This document shows positions 42,635 to 52,766 of a stretch of 64,000 nucleotides of DNA, in pieces. Made by a program: the position numbers and the translations under genes. The first letter of the stretch is position 1, and the number at the start of each line of letters is the position of its first letter. Below the pieces are notes generated by a model. The model was given only the letters and a program-made list of their open reading frames with translations. It made no database searches and was not told the DNA's origin. Source of the DNA: Triplophysa rosa (lineage: Eukaryota > Chordata > Actinopteri > Cypriniformes > Nemacheilidae); the NCBI RefSeq assembly GCF_024868665.1, contig NC_079907.1, positions 16,620,045 to 16,684,044 of the forward strand, given 5' to 3'.

Positions 42635-42992
42635 TATTTATTAAAATATAAAACAAAAACCCACGATACAAACAAAACTCACAAAGAGAGACAATGCAGG
42701 GCAAGGCAAGGCAGGAACAAGATTTTCTGGATGGGGACTTGACCCGAACAAGGTACAAAGAACAATGAACAAAAACGGGACAGAAAGAACAGGGGCTCTA
42801 AATAGGGGAACGCTAACGAGGGATGATTACACAGGGAGGGTGACGGGCAGGTGACAGGGATCAAACACTAACGGGAAGCTAACGAGGGAACGAAAGGGAC
42901 TTAGAGAGTAACCGGGCGGGACTTAGAGAGGAGACACTGGAGAGAACGCATATTATGTTGTGACAGACAATAATATGCTTCTCTCCACACAA
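42635..42992 (-). repeat. Truncated 3' LTR of the pol-less element (minus)
   Basis: It aligns with 43978-44428 from ATATTTATTAAAATATAAAA to ACATGTGGG. It lacks the first ~50 and last ~50 bases of the full LTR. Confidence 0.75.
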
Positions 42993-43019
42993 AACATGTG
43001 GGACCTGCTTTGCTGCAGG

Positions 43020-43495
43020 CTTAGCTGCCGTCTGGAGTGCAGGTAGGACCGGACAGGGTGCCAGCTGGGACGCCGGCTGGATCACCGGCAAAACAGTCGG
43101 CTGCTGGACCAGACTGGATACCGGCTGGGCTGGACTGGACTCCAGCTGCTGGACCGGACTGGACTCCGGCTGGAATGCCGGCTGGATTGCCGACTGCTGG
43201 GCCGGACTGGATACCGGCTGGACAGGCACTGGACTCCGGCTGCTGGACCGGACTGGACGCCGGTTGGGCCGGATTGGATGCCGGCGGCTGGGCAGGACTG
43301 GATGCCAGCTGGACTGCCGACTGGATCACCGGCTGGACTGCCAGCTGCTGGGCCTGACTGGAGACCGGCTGATGGACCGGACTGGCCGTCGGCTGCACCG
43401 GACTGGACGCCGGCTGCACCGGACTGGACTGGGCTTCGGCTGCTGGACTGGCGCTGCTGCCGGAACAGGACTGGATACCGGCGCTGCTGTCCATA
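43020..43495. repeat. GC-rich coding minisatellite (CTGGACCGGACTGGA units)
   Basis: Units of about 21-24 bases built from GCTGCTGGACCGGACTGGA + CTCCG and variants are repeated some twenty times. It is a coding repeat in the gag-like frame of the enclosing element. Confidence 0.75.
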
Positions 43496-43849
43496 ATCCC
43501 CTCCTCCCCCATTTGCCACGGAGGCCTGTAGGAGGGCCAGGAACTGCGGAGCTAGTGGCGGGAGGTGCAGAGTGCCCCAGGGTGGCGGTAGCCAGGATGC
43601 AGTCCTCCGGGACGATAGCCAATGGGGCAGATGCCCGGGATCGTCCCGGTTGACTACGTACCTGACCACGTCGGCAAACTCCAGGGGTTTCAGCATCCTC
43701 CTCTCCGATGGTGTGAGGTGATGGGTGAGGCAGCCGTCGAAGATGATCTTCAACTCTGCCTCAGCGAACTCGGTCTCCCTCGCCACCGTCGAGAATGCCC
43801 TGGCAAACTCCGTGGTCCCATGATCCCCCTGACGAAACCCAAACAGCAA
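43082..43849 (-). CDS. Gag-like ORF continuing into a repeat-encoded tail
   Basis: The 255-codon minus-strand frame starts MLFGFRQGDHGTTEFARAFS and continues VARETEFAEAELKIIFDGCL, LTPSERRMLKPLEFADVVRY and VVNRDDPGHLP, a helical gag-like region. The second half is low complexity, with units such as GPAAGVQS, SGPAGIQS and SSRSPVQ encoded by the minisatellite. I know no enzymatic function for it. By position, 60-80 bases after the LTR and primer site, it is the element's gag. Zinc knuckles are not visible. The start is the first good ATG, but the gag region may begin up to 60 bases earlier in another frame. Confidence 0.5.
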   Translation of the reverse strand: MLFGFRQGDHGTTEFARAFSTVARETEFAEAELKIIFDGCLTHHLTPSERRMLKPLEFADVVRYVVNRDDPGHLPHWLSSRRTASWLPPPWGTLHLPPLAPQFLALLQASVANGGGGDYGQQRRYPVLFRQQRQSSSRSPVQSGAAGVQSGAADGQSGPSAGLQSGPAAGSPAGDPVGSPAGIQSCPAAGIQSGPTGVQSGPAAGVQCLSSRYPVRPSSRQSSRHSSRSPVRSSSWSPVQPSRYPVWSSSRLFCR

Positions 43850-43914
43850 GTGGGCCTTGCGGGATCGCAGGACGCCCGGTTACTGTCCATGCTCCCTGCT
43901 GGGTTCTCCTTTGG

Positions 43915-43924
43915 TCGGTTCATT
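43915..43924 (-). promoter_or_regulatory. Putative self-priming primer-binding site
   Basis: Minus-strand AATGAACCGA begins one base inside the LTR. It is complementary over 10 bases to the predicted RNA 5' end at 44201-44210 in the same LTR. Confidence 0.55.
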
Positions 43925-43925
43925 C

Positions 43926-44481
43926 TGTCATGGTTTTGGGGGGAAGAACCCAAGCACAGGCAGCAATTAAGGGGTTAAAACAAATATTTATTAAAATATA
44001 AAACAAAAACCCACGATGGGGGAACAAACACTATAAACAAAGCGTTCTCAAAGGCAAACAAAAAACTTCCCTCTAGGGGGGCAAAACAAAAACTAAAGAA
44101 CAAAACAAACAAAACTCACAAACAGAGAGAACTCAGGGCAAGGCAAGGCAGGAACAAGATTTTCTGGATGGGGACTTGACATGAACAAGGTACGAAGAAC
44201 AATGAACCGAAACGGGACAGAAATAACAGGGGCTCTAAATAGGGGAACACTAACGAGGGATGATTACACAGGGAGGGTGACGGGCAGGTGACAGGGATGA
44301 AACACTAAAAGGAAGCTAACGAGGGAACGAAAGGGCGGGACTTAGAGAGGAGACACCAGAGAGAATGCATATTATGTCGTGACAGACAATAATATGCTTC
44401 TCTCAACACAAGACATGTGGGTCTATCATGATTCTGCCTTAAGGCTCAAAAAGCACGACAAGAGAGGGCAGAATCATGACA
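43926..44481 (-). repeat. 5' LTR of the pol-less element (minus)
   Basis: This 556-bp LTR has perfect TGTCAT...ATGACA ends. On the minus strand TATTTAGAG (44241-44233) precedes the predicted RNA start by about 31 bases. Confidence 0.75.
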
Positions 44482-45400
44482 GATGAGAACGGGTTGGAGC
44501 AGTCATAGCTGTGTTTTATAAGGAATCAAGGACTGCAACTAATCGTTATGTCATTTTAAATAACATTTATGAAAACAAAGTAGCAAGTTTGTATTTTCCT
44601 TATTTATTGGCTTCTTCCTTTTGCTGTTCTTTTCCACTGAGGTTTTTGATGCTGAGGAGTTAATAAAATCTCAAAGCTCTTGCTGTTCTGCAATAAACGG
44701 AAAACAAATAAGAATACATTATTTTATGGAGCTATTCCTTTATTTGACTCAAGTGGAAATATTTTACATGACAATTACTGTGGTATCATTAAATGTTTGT
44801 ATTGCAGCTGACCTGTTAGCCGGTAGCATTTTTAAAGAAGAGTTTCGATTCCGATGTCCTTCTCTAGCCTGATCCTGAATGACATACATTTTTAAACCAG
44901 CACATAAATAAAACCTTTTTAAGATATCTAGAAAATAGTATATTTTTAAGATTAGCTATCTGAAGCAGAAATGAAATCATTTTATTTTAACTCAAATGTT
45001 GCATGTGTTTTATTCATGCCAGTAGCAGACACAGAAATGACAAGCAAGGTGTTTGAGTTTTTTATAAAAATGGCAAAATATATTTTCCCAAATTCAATTT
45101 TATTTTTCAAATCCTATTAAATTTGAGTTAGCATTTTACCTCACACAGAATGGGAAAACTCACTAAATAAAGTGGACAGCCCACACTGTAAAGCGGGAGT
45201 CTGCAAGTAATTTGGCATTGGGCCAAAAAAACTAATTTGCCGCTAGATGGCAGGCCTCAAAATAGTCAAAGGATAATTTAAGAAATCAATTGATGAAAAA
45301 CGCAACTAGAATAGCCTACTTTTAAAAATATAGTTATTATATTATTATATATAATTACATAATAGTGATACAACTAGAAAGTAAAGTTCGAGTACAAACT
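44482..45400. other. Unassigned AT-rich sequence
   Basis: There are short frames only. No splice-flanked coding block or repeat end was identified. Confidence 0.4.
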
Positions 45401-45474
45401 TTATGTTGGCTTGACAAAGCATGTCCTGAAGAGTTTGAAATCGTAAAACTTATCGTAAAACTTTGTTCTCATTG

Positions 45475-45845
45475 TTCTGATGCAGAGATATATTGTAGGT
45501 CTGGCTACACGGTTGCTAAGGTCATGAGTTTGGTTGCTATGGGCGTGGCTTTGCAGCTGGCAACTAATAATACTTTGAGCCACAAGTGAAGCGAGCCAAC
45601 CCCCATGTCTCTACAATGTTCTAAAGCAGAGATATTGGTCCTGCTAAACGGTTGCTAAGGTCATGTGTTTGGTTGCTATGGGCGTGGCCTGGTAGCTGGA
45701 AACTGATAATACTTTGAGCCATAAGTGAAACGAACCAAACCCCATTTCTCGAAGATGTTCTGATGCAGAGATTATAGGTATTGCAAAACGGTTGCTAGGC
45801 TAGCCTGTTTGGTTGCTATGGGTGTGGCTTAGAATCTTCCAGTTG
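45475..45845. repeat. Tandem repeat, ~140-bp unit, 2.6 copies
   Basis: Units start at 45475, 45619 and 45758 with TTCTGATGCAGAGAT-like sequence. Each contains ACGGTTGCTA and GTTTGGTTGCTATGGG. Confidence 0.75.
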
Positions 45846-45934
45846 ATGAAACTCCCCAGCAAACACGTGAATGTGGGGCCCACATGGGTTTCACATGGTC
45901 TACAGGGGTACAGAGTGAGCATGGGCTCAAAATG

Positions 45935-46265
45935 GGCATGTTATCTGGAGCCCGCTTGGGTTACCCAGTTAGGACCCACATGGGTGAACCCAGGTGGGCA
46001 TCTTATCTGGGGCCCGCTTGGGTTACCCAGCTAGGACCCACATGGGTGAACCCAGGTGGGCATCTTATCTGGGGCCCGCTTGGGTCACCCAGCTAGGACC
46101 CACATGGGTGAACCCAGGTGGGCATCTTATCTGGGGCCCGCTTGGGTTACCCAGCTAGGACCCACATGGGTGAACCCAGGTGGGTATCTTATCTGGGGCC
46201 CGCTTGGGTCACCCAGCTATGACCCACATGGGTGAACCCAGGTGGGCTCCCCATGTGGTTCCCAG
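45935..46265. repeat. Tandem repeat, 62-bp unit, five copies
   Basis: Units start at about 45935, 45997, 46059, 46121 and 46183. Each has GGGCATCTTATCTGG, CCCGCTTGGGTTACCCAG and GACCCACATGGGTGAACCC. The last contains an internal inverted repeat. It is flanked by a partial unit with GGGGCCCACATGGG and followed by CCCATGTGGTTCCCAGGTGG. It is probably the inner part of a non-autonomous DNA element. Confidence 0.85.
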
Positions 46266-47230
46266 GTGGGTAATTATTGGGAAATTTGTGCATGGTCTCA
46301 AAATGGGCACATGGGACCCTTTTTGTTTTATCAAACATACAAGTGGAAACATAATTAATTCCATAGGTGATTTTGTTGTTGTTGTGACACTTGAATTAAT
46401 TTGATTAATCTTAATCATAATTTAATATCAAAATCATATAGACATAGTATTTAAAATATTTTTGTTGCTTTGACACTTGGACTAACAAAAATCAAAATTA
46501 AAAAATGTGAACACTCATGCAATTGTAACACATTTTCTGATTTTAAAAAGATCAAGAGCCCACGATTTAAAAAATAAAATAAAATTGTGAGGTCAAAACT
46601 ATTGCAGGAACTCACGCAGCAATGCCCATCCCCCTGTCAACTTTATCGCGAGATCTTAAACAGCACTACCCATCCCCCACCCGCTGTTGCGCACCACTTT
46701 CGTCCATTTTCCGTGGGTGATTTTGCTGTCAACTATACTCAAGGTAAGAACACTACATAAAAATTGAAAAGTAAATTTTTTTAGAAATTTACAACATAAT
46801 GATAACTAAAGCATTAGTTTAGCTCATTGTCTCATTAGAATGTCGACAATTACAGTTAGACATCTATCCTCAAAAATCGCACCTCTTTTAGAAAAATGTT
46901 CGCCGTAACAAAAACGATAGGAGTTACAATATTAGAGTAATATATTTTCTTATAATTTATAATTCACAAACTGTGTATTCACGAGTTCGCCTCACAGATA
47001 ATAAAGGTGGGAAGGAATAGTATGCGTATTTGGCGTGCAGTCCCAAGGCGAGGGTTCCGAGCACGGTAATTACTCCCGAGCTCGGAACTCCCGCCCATTG
47101 ACCGGGGAAAGAGTCACGGGCCGGAGTGGGCCCTGACCCGGGCTATCCCCCGTTGCTGAGCTGAAGAGGTATGGTGAGGCGACCGGGTGGAGGAGGGTTT
47201 GCAAGAGTTTCGAAAGAGTGTAGGTAAGGC
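46266..47230. other. Unassigned sequence
   Basis: No coding block or repeat boundary. GC content rises between 47030 and 47220 without any gene structure I can support. Confidence 0.35.
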
Positions 47231-48874
47231 CAGTGGCGGAGCCAGACAATTTTCATAGGGGTGGCCAGACTGAGACCATAGCTCATACAGGGGTAGCAAA
47301 GAAACTGATATCATCTTTTTTTTCCCTATGTGGCAAGTCACTGTGGATCTAGTAGTTTCTTAGTCACTCACTCATTTACTTAAACAGGCAGTGATTGCCA
47401 TGTAGAATTACATCATGAAGATCCACATAAGCTTTTTAATGTATTACTAAACTGATTTAAAAAAAAGATCTGAAACAGTGTGGCACTGCAGAAGGTGGTG
47501 TCTTTTTAATTGGTGATAAAGCTCACACCATAATGACAATTTACATGACATAAGAATATACCAGAATGCACTTTTATCAAACAAACATTACAATATCACA
47601 GAACACACTCAAACTTACATAAATCGTATTCTTCGGTTAAAATGATGACACTAATATGTCTTGATATCACATCACATTTTTTACATTTTTGAAATAAGAT
47701 TCTTGAAATGTTATCATTTACCATTAACCTACCTTGACATCCACTTTGCAGAGCACACTCTGGGTGATCTACTCCACCATCACTGTCACTATATGAATTG
47801 GCAGGTTGATCATCTGTTGGTAAAGACAGAAAAGTTAAAATTGTCAGCATGCCAGATTTTAAGCTAATTAGCCCCCACTGATATGGCTTTGAAAAGTAAA
47901 TTGCACATCGGCTGTTGAAGGCAAAATCCTGTAAGTACTTCAGCTAATAAGGCAGGTGGTGTACTGTACCTGTATGTTCACTTCCATGAAGAGCAACAGA
48001 TGAGCGCTCTGCTTCAATGTCTAACTCTGTCTCATCACTGTCATCCCGCATCTCCCTCTCCACACCACTTTCCCTCATCTCATTACTCGGCTTACTACAC
48101 TGACTGACGAAGTAGAAAGTAATTTTCCTCTTCATTTTGCCTGAGAGGTGCAAAACCAAAATATAGTAACCTTAACATTATGAGCAAGCATTTCAAAAAT
48201 ATTCCTTTGCAATACTTTGCATATTATCATTTGGCTGCAAACTGCCAACAAAACATTTTAATTCCCTTTCATGGATATGACACAGACAGACCACCACGCA
48301 CCACCATTAAGCTAAATCAGCACTTAAAGTTGACTTTACTTTCAATGGCCTTCTACAACGCTCTTTTAAATGACACTGACACAGTGAAACTGTTTATATC
48401 TTGCAACTTTCATACTGCTAAGTTATCAGCCTAAATTAACTTAGCAAACTTTACCATGTCTGTTTCAACTTCAGCACGCCAGCCATAAAATACATACATT
48501 AAGACAAGAAACATTTCAAACATAGTGAATAAACGTAATTCTTCTTGTTAACTTACCTGTGACCTCTTCTCTCGCGGCGGGAAACAGACAGTCCTCCTAC
48601 TGCACGCGCAAAGTCTGTTGGAGCACAGGCTAACAACAACAACACTACTTCTTCTTCTGTAATTGTGTTGGTGGTTGAAATTCAAGTTGAGAGTATTACC
48701 GCCACCTTCAGTTTGGGTGGAGAAGTACTTGTTTGAGGTGCGCCGTTGAAATGCGTCCATATGGGAACAACTGTGTACAGAAATGGTTCCGCAAAAAAGT
48801 TGCCGGCACTAGCGGTGGTGGGGGGCCGGGGGGTGGCCAAAGATTAATTTATGGTGGCCTTGGCTCCGCCCCTG
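47231..48874. mobile_element. hAT-type transposon carrying 5' transposase exons
   Basis: The left end is CAGTGGCGGAGCCA and the right end, reverse-complemented, is CAGGGGCGGAGCCA, with GGGGTGGCC just inside both. This is a known hAT-type terminus. The outer 8 bases do not match, so no target duplication is visible. The element contains exons of a minus-strand gene but no catalytic region, and is thus an internal deletion derivative. Confidence 0.65.
47733..48760 (-). pseudogene. 5' exons of a hAT (ZMYM1-like) transposase gene
   Basis: Three minus-strand exons with consensus splice sites can be placed: 48760-48557 (donor GTAAGT; may be untranslated), 48140-47970 (acceptor CTCTCAG, starting GCAAAATG) and 47813-47733 (acceptor CCAACAG, donor GTAGGT). 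The coding frame opens MKRKITFYFVSQCSKPSNEM, a start I associate with fish hAT transposases of the ZMYM1-like group. It joins exon 2 to exon 3 in phase 1: EAERSSVALHGSEHTD, then DQPANSYSDSDGGVDHPECA. One extra base in exon 2 near 48076 shifts the frame. Only an acidic N-terminal segment remains. The hAT core, dimerisation domain and DDE residues are missing downstream. Confidence 0.5.
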
Positions 48875-48884
48875 CCTCTGCAAA

Positions 48885-49082
48885 GTGCATTAAAACCCTT
48901 TAACACACAGCTAGCTGTGGATTATTCCGCTTATACCATGGTCATTTACCAAGTTAAATCTTTTAATGATGTTTACAGTGAAATTTTAGATCAAACAGGT
49001 GAAAATTACAGTGATTTTGTCAGTTAAATTTCAAATGTAAACAAACTTGGAGCTACCTGTGCGTTAAAGGGTTTTAATGAAC
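48885..49082. mobile_element. ~198-bp MITE with 26-bp terminal inverted repeats
   Basis: The left end, from 48885, reads GTGCATTAAAACCCTTTAAC. It matches the reverse complement of 49057-49082 at 24 of 26 positions. The interior is non-coding. Confidence 0.7.
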
Positions 49083-49555
49083 ACCTTCCAGCCAATCAGA
49101 ATAGAGTATTCAAAAAGACCATTGTATAAAATGTATTATACAACGTAGCATTATACATCACTCACACTTATGGTACAATTATTGTGGAGATTGAAAGAAT
49201 GCCATCTTCTCCTGTTCCGTTGTAGTCTCTTTTTTTATAGTTTTAAAGAAATTATCTGTTCTTGGATATTATTTGCCGCCGTCACGACTGATGCTTCTCT
49301 GACAAGCCATTTTTTCTTCTGCTTTTGCCGTGGTACTGCGGGTTACACAAACAACATGCCCGTGGACACTGCAGACTAGCGGTCTTCATGTGTACTGCAT
49401 GTTGACGTGGACAACGACGTAGAAGTATAAATGAAAACCAATGCACAGCCTAAGTCTGACGCAGAAGTATAAATCAGCTTTTAGACATAATGCTGTCACT
49501 TAGTTATTTTTGGTGGAGTTGTTTAATGGAGTGTCCCTGTAAATGTATTCTACAT
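49083..49555. other. Unassigned sequence
   Basis: A 69-codon plus-strand frame (49170-49379) has no family motif. GACGCAGAAGTATAAA-like sequence occurs twice (49415-49475). Confidence 0.35.
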
Positions 49556-49939
49556 CAGTGGTTCTTAACTATTTTCCTGGAGCCCCTTTAACGACACCCA
49601 CTTCAGGTGCCTGTTGCATAAACTGCTTAAACTACTCTGAAAAGTTATTGTTGTTTCTCTTTCCTCAAAGAGGAACTAACTTTTTAAAGTTAGTTACATA
49701 GAAAAGTATAATAGCCTTATTTAAATCAAAGACAGACTGATTACCACACTTTGATTAACTGTTAGTTGGTTAAACTAGTTAAGATACGGTCTTACCATAG
49801 TGGCAATGTTTATGCAACCTACCCCAGGTCTTGGATTATCCACTAAAAAGCTGATGACCTAAATCAGGTGTGTTTGATTAAAGAGACATGCAAAATGTGC
49901 AGTTTTGGGGGGCTCCAGGAATGTGGATGAGAACCACTG
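49556..49939. mobile_element. hAT-like MITE
   Basis: The ends are CAGTGGTTCTTAAC and, reverse-complemented, CAGTGGTTCTCATC, each followed within a few bases by TTCCTGGAG. This CAGTGGTTCTCAA-type terminus is a familiar fish hAT end. There is no interior gene and no readable 8-bp duplication. Confidence 0.65.
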
Positions 49940-50882
49940 ATTAACAACTGATGTGAGGTACTAAAGGCTGATGTGACATGTTTAAACTAAACATAACATT
50001 TGTTTTATATGTATTATATAACATTTTAGATATTTTAATATAACGAGTGGTGAAATATATTCATTTTGTTTTATCTTTTCATAGGGCCACCAGGAGAGTG
50101 AGAACAGAGGACTGAGGAGCTACACTGTTGCTTTGCCTTGTTTTGTAATAATGGGAGTCTATGGGAGCGGTTGCTAGGTTGCTGTAAATGGTTGCTATGG
50201 GCGTGGCTTCGTAGCTTAAGGAATTTCCTGGGACACTGATTGGTTGCCTGAGTAAAATGAGCCCACCCCCTTGTCTATAAGTGGTTGTACTGCAAAGTTA
50301 TTCAACATGGGACAGTTATGATGCCTTATATGGGCATGTTTCCTGTCCCATTATAAGTCAATGGGGAATTTTGGGGGGCTCTTACGCCCCAGGGGTACAA
50401 CTTACACCCCATTGTGATGTATGTTCTTACAGAGCCTGCCAGCTTCTTCAAACATGGAACGTTTGAACTCGCAAGTTTCTACGACTTCCTCACTTTGAGT
50501 TATCACCCGTCAAAGTTTGTCGCAATGTTAAGTCTAAGGGAAATTAGGTGGATTTGAGAGTCTGGTTTTCGAAAACCAGAATCCGGATCAGTTAGAAAAG
50601 ATATAGCAACTCAAGTCAGACCAGACTGAAGGTTTGTGGAAAGTTTGGTGGATGTAGCTTGAAAGCTCTAGGAGGAGTAGCAGTCAGAAATTTTGGGGAT
50701 CAGAAGAAGAATCGGAAGAATAATAATAAGCTTAGATACAAGATCAGTATGTTGGCTCTGTCAAGCCAACATAATTATTAAACGTTGCTTATTTTTTACA
50801 CTCCTCACGTAATAAACTGCATTTTTTTTTTGCCTGCTGGGGGTACGCTATTACGCCATGTGCCGTGATGTTAACATTTAAG

Positions 50883-51258
50883 ATAGCTAGATGGAGAGAG
50901 AAAATGGCACTATCAAAGAGTCTAAAGAGAGCGAAAAAATAGGGCATACAAAGGGAAATGGAAAGACAACTATACATTCATCCTACCTAGTTTTGTGAAT
51001 GCAAAGCCGGTGTGTCTTATCTGCAATGAAGCTGTCGCTGTTTGCAAAGAATATAATGTTAGACGGCACCACGAGACGAAGCATGGCACCTTCAAAGTGG
51101 TCTTCCCGCTCCAGAGGCACGAAAACTCAAGATTGAAGCAGCAGCATATATATACACAAACTAAGTCGGTAAATTCCGTAAATTTTACTAAAATCACAGG
51201 CTTCACTTATCCCGCGCGGGCGAATACTGAAATACAGATGTGGGGAGGTCATTTCTAA
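50883..51258 (+). pseudogene. N-terminal zinc-finger fragment of a hAT-derived protein
   Basis: The frame contains NAKPVCLICNEAVAVCKEYN and VRRHHETKHGTF, a C-x2-C...H-x4-H BED-like finger. It is preceded in another register by KWKDNYTFILP-like sequence. This start is shared by the hAT-derived GTF2IRD2/ZBED-type proteins of fish. After FPLQRHENSRLK the similarity fades and the frame closes at 51258. There is no dimerisation or catalytic region downstream. It is a 5' fragment, probably left by deletion or a truncated transposon copy. Confidence 0.5.
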
Positions 51259-51884
51259 ATCACATGAGGTCCCAAGATAATACTAACGTTAATCATGTGC
51301 GAATAGGCCTGTGACTTTTACGTTAGGCAACTAAGCAAAAACAATTATGAACAATTATTTACCAATTATTATTATTTACAATTAACTTACCAGCGTTCTT
51401 CAGTGAGTCCTTATCACAAGGTCTCTTTGCCAGCCTACTATTCACAATGACCCCTATCCACTTACATTAGTGCCACTGCAGAAAACCGGAAAGTATAACC
51501 TGCAAAATCATTTTAAAAGGGTGCTGCAACGGTGTGTTATTGTTCAGAAAAGTTAGCCTACATTTTATGCAAAAGAGCGAAGCAATCAACATTCCTTTTC
51601 TTCATAATATGATTTATTGTTTATATTTACACATATTCTACACATATTAATAATATTAAAATGCTTCCCTGCAGAATATTTGTTTTAAGCAGCAACAAAG
51701 CAGATTAAATGAAACAATTCAAAATATATTTTACCAGCAGATCAGACCATAACCAATCAACAACCAGTCGGAAAAAAACCTTAAGAAAACAATACAGCAA
51801 CCTGGCAAACCCCAGCGATATAAAAACATCATCAGCATGAACAAGCCTTAAGTAAACCAAATTATCATTGCACTCTATTAGCAT
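51259..51884. other. Unassigned AT-rich sequence
   Basis: Nothing supported. A 78-codon minus-strand frame at 51705-51941 crosses the next LTR boundary and is fortuitous. Confidence 0.4.
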
Positions 51885-52302
51885 TATAATGGTCCTGTCT
51901 GCCCCCTTGTGTTCCCCTGCCAGCTTTCCCCTTGTTTTCACTCCATGGACTCTTATTCACAGCACCTTTAACAGTCACGGACTACACTCCCCATAATCCT
52001 TTGCACCAGTTCATCACCATCTTTGATTACACCCGCACCTGAGACTCATGACTGCACCCACACCTGATCGTCATTCCCTGGACTCTTTTTATTCCTTGTG
52101 TTTTGTTCTGTTCTGGGTCAGGTCTTGTTGTATTATGTTTGCTCTAGCGCCGACATTGTACTTACCCGTGGATGTTACCTGTTGTTTTGTGGAATTAATT
52201 ACCTGTCTGCTGTTCCCCCGATCCCTGCAATAAACATTCACCAGTCTCCTTCAGTTCCCTGTGTGGCATCGTCCTTCCGTCTGTTTATCTGAAGCTGTTA
52301 CA
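51885..52302 (+). repeat. 5' LTR of the pol-less element
   Basis: 418 bp, ending CTGTTACA. The first bases (TATAAT) have diverged from TGTAAC in the 3' LTR. AATAAA lies near 52230. Confidence 0.88.
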
Positions 52303-52303
52303 G

Positions 52304-52314
52304 AAGAACTGACC
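52304..52314 (+). promoter_or_regulatory. Putative self-priming primer-binding site
   Basis: AAGAACTGACC begins one base after the LTR. It is complementary at 10 of 11 positions to GGTCAGGTCTT (52116-52126), the predicted RNA start downstream of a TATA-like stretch. Confidence 0.5.
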
Positions 52315-52320
52315 TAAAAT

Positions 52321-52761
52321 ATGATGTACACGCTCCATCCGGACCCGAGCATCTTCTCTCCAGAGACTCTACTCCTGCAACTCCGCCAGGATGGGATGTC
52401 TCTGGGGAGATACGTGGAGGACTTTTTGGAGGCATGCAGACTGGTGAGTTGGAGCGACCCCGAATTTAACCATTTGTTCCTAACTGGGCTGGATGATGAA
52501 CTGCTCGCTCTCATCATGCTCCCAGACGCAGATGCATACCCCCTGGAGGAATTTCTTAACCTAATCCTCCAGGCTATGGCGTGTGAACTCTGTGTTGGGG
52601 GAGTGATGGGGGCAGGCATAGTAGTTATCCAGTCCCAGTCGCAAATGGGGGGTCTGTTCCAGCTCACATGGGGTGCATGTTTCAGTCCTCCACTTTCCAG
52701 CACTCATCCACAATGCCTCATTGCCATGGGAAACGGCATGGATGCCATAGCACATCCTTAA
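52321..52761 (+). CDS. Gag-like ORF of the pol-less element
   Basis: A 146-codon frame starts MMYTLHPDPSIFSPETLLLQ 18 bases after the LTR. It continues LRQDGMSLGRYVEDFLEACR, DPEFNHLFLTGLDDELLALI and DADAYPLEEFLNLILQ. The pattern of a compact helical domain with YVEDFLEAC and F-L-x-GL-D-D matches the gag (capsid) part of sushi-type elements and their domesticated relatives. The frame loses similarity after MACELCVGG and stops just before the minisatellite. There is no zinc knuckle. The product would be a particle-forming or RNA-binding protein. Function is inferred from position and fold pattern only. Confidence 0.6.
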   Translation: MMYTLHPDPSIFSPETLLLQLRQDGMSLGRYVEDFLEACRLVSWSDPEFNHLFLTGLDDELLALIMLPDADAYPLEEFLNLILQAMACELCVGGVMGAGIVVIQSQSQMGGLFQLTWGACFSPPLSSTHPQCLIAMGNGMDAIAHP

Positions 52762-52766
52762 AGGGC

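Larger units (their letters stand above)
42635..44481 (-). mobile_element. Pol-less LTR retrotransposon with coding minisatellite
   Basis: The upstream LTR for minus-strand transcription is 43926-44481 (TGTCATGG...ATCATGACA in plus reading). The other LTR, 42635-42992, is homologous but truncated at both ends and has a further internal deletion of about 95 bases near 42667. Between them are a gag-like frame and a GC-rich tandem repeat. No protease, RT or integrase is present. The layout is the same as that of the element at 51885-54644. Confidence 0.7.
45401..50774. mobile_element. Probable large TIR element containing nested insertions
   Basis: The left boundary TTATGTTGGCTTGACA (45401-45416) is matched exactly in reverse complement at 50759-50774. 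Both end regions carry the family sequence GGTTGCTATGGGCGTGGC (45532-45549 and 50192-50209), which supports a common element rather than chance. Most of the interior looks like later insertions. It may equally be two separate copies of one family, each missing an end. No target duplication is readable. Confidence 0.45.
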
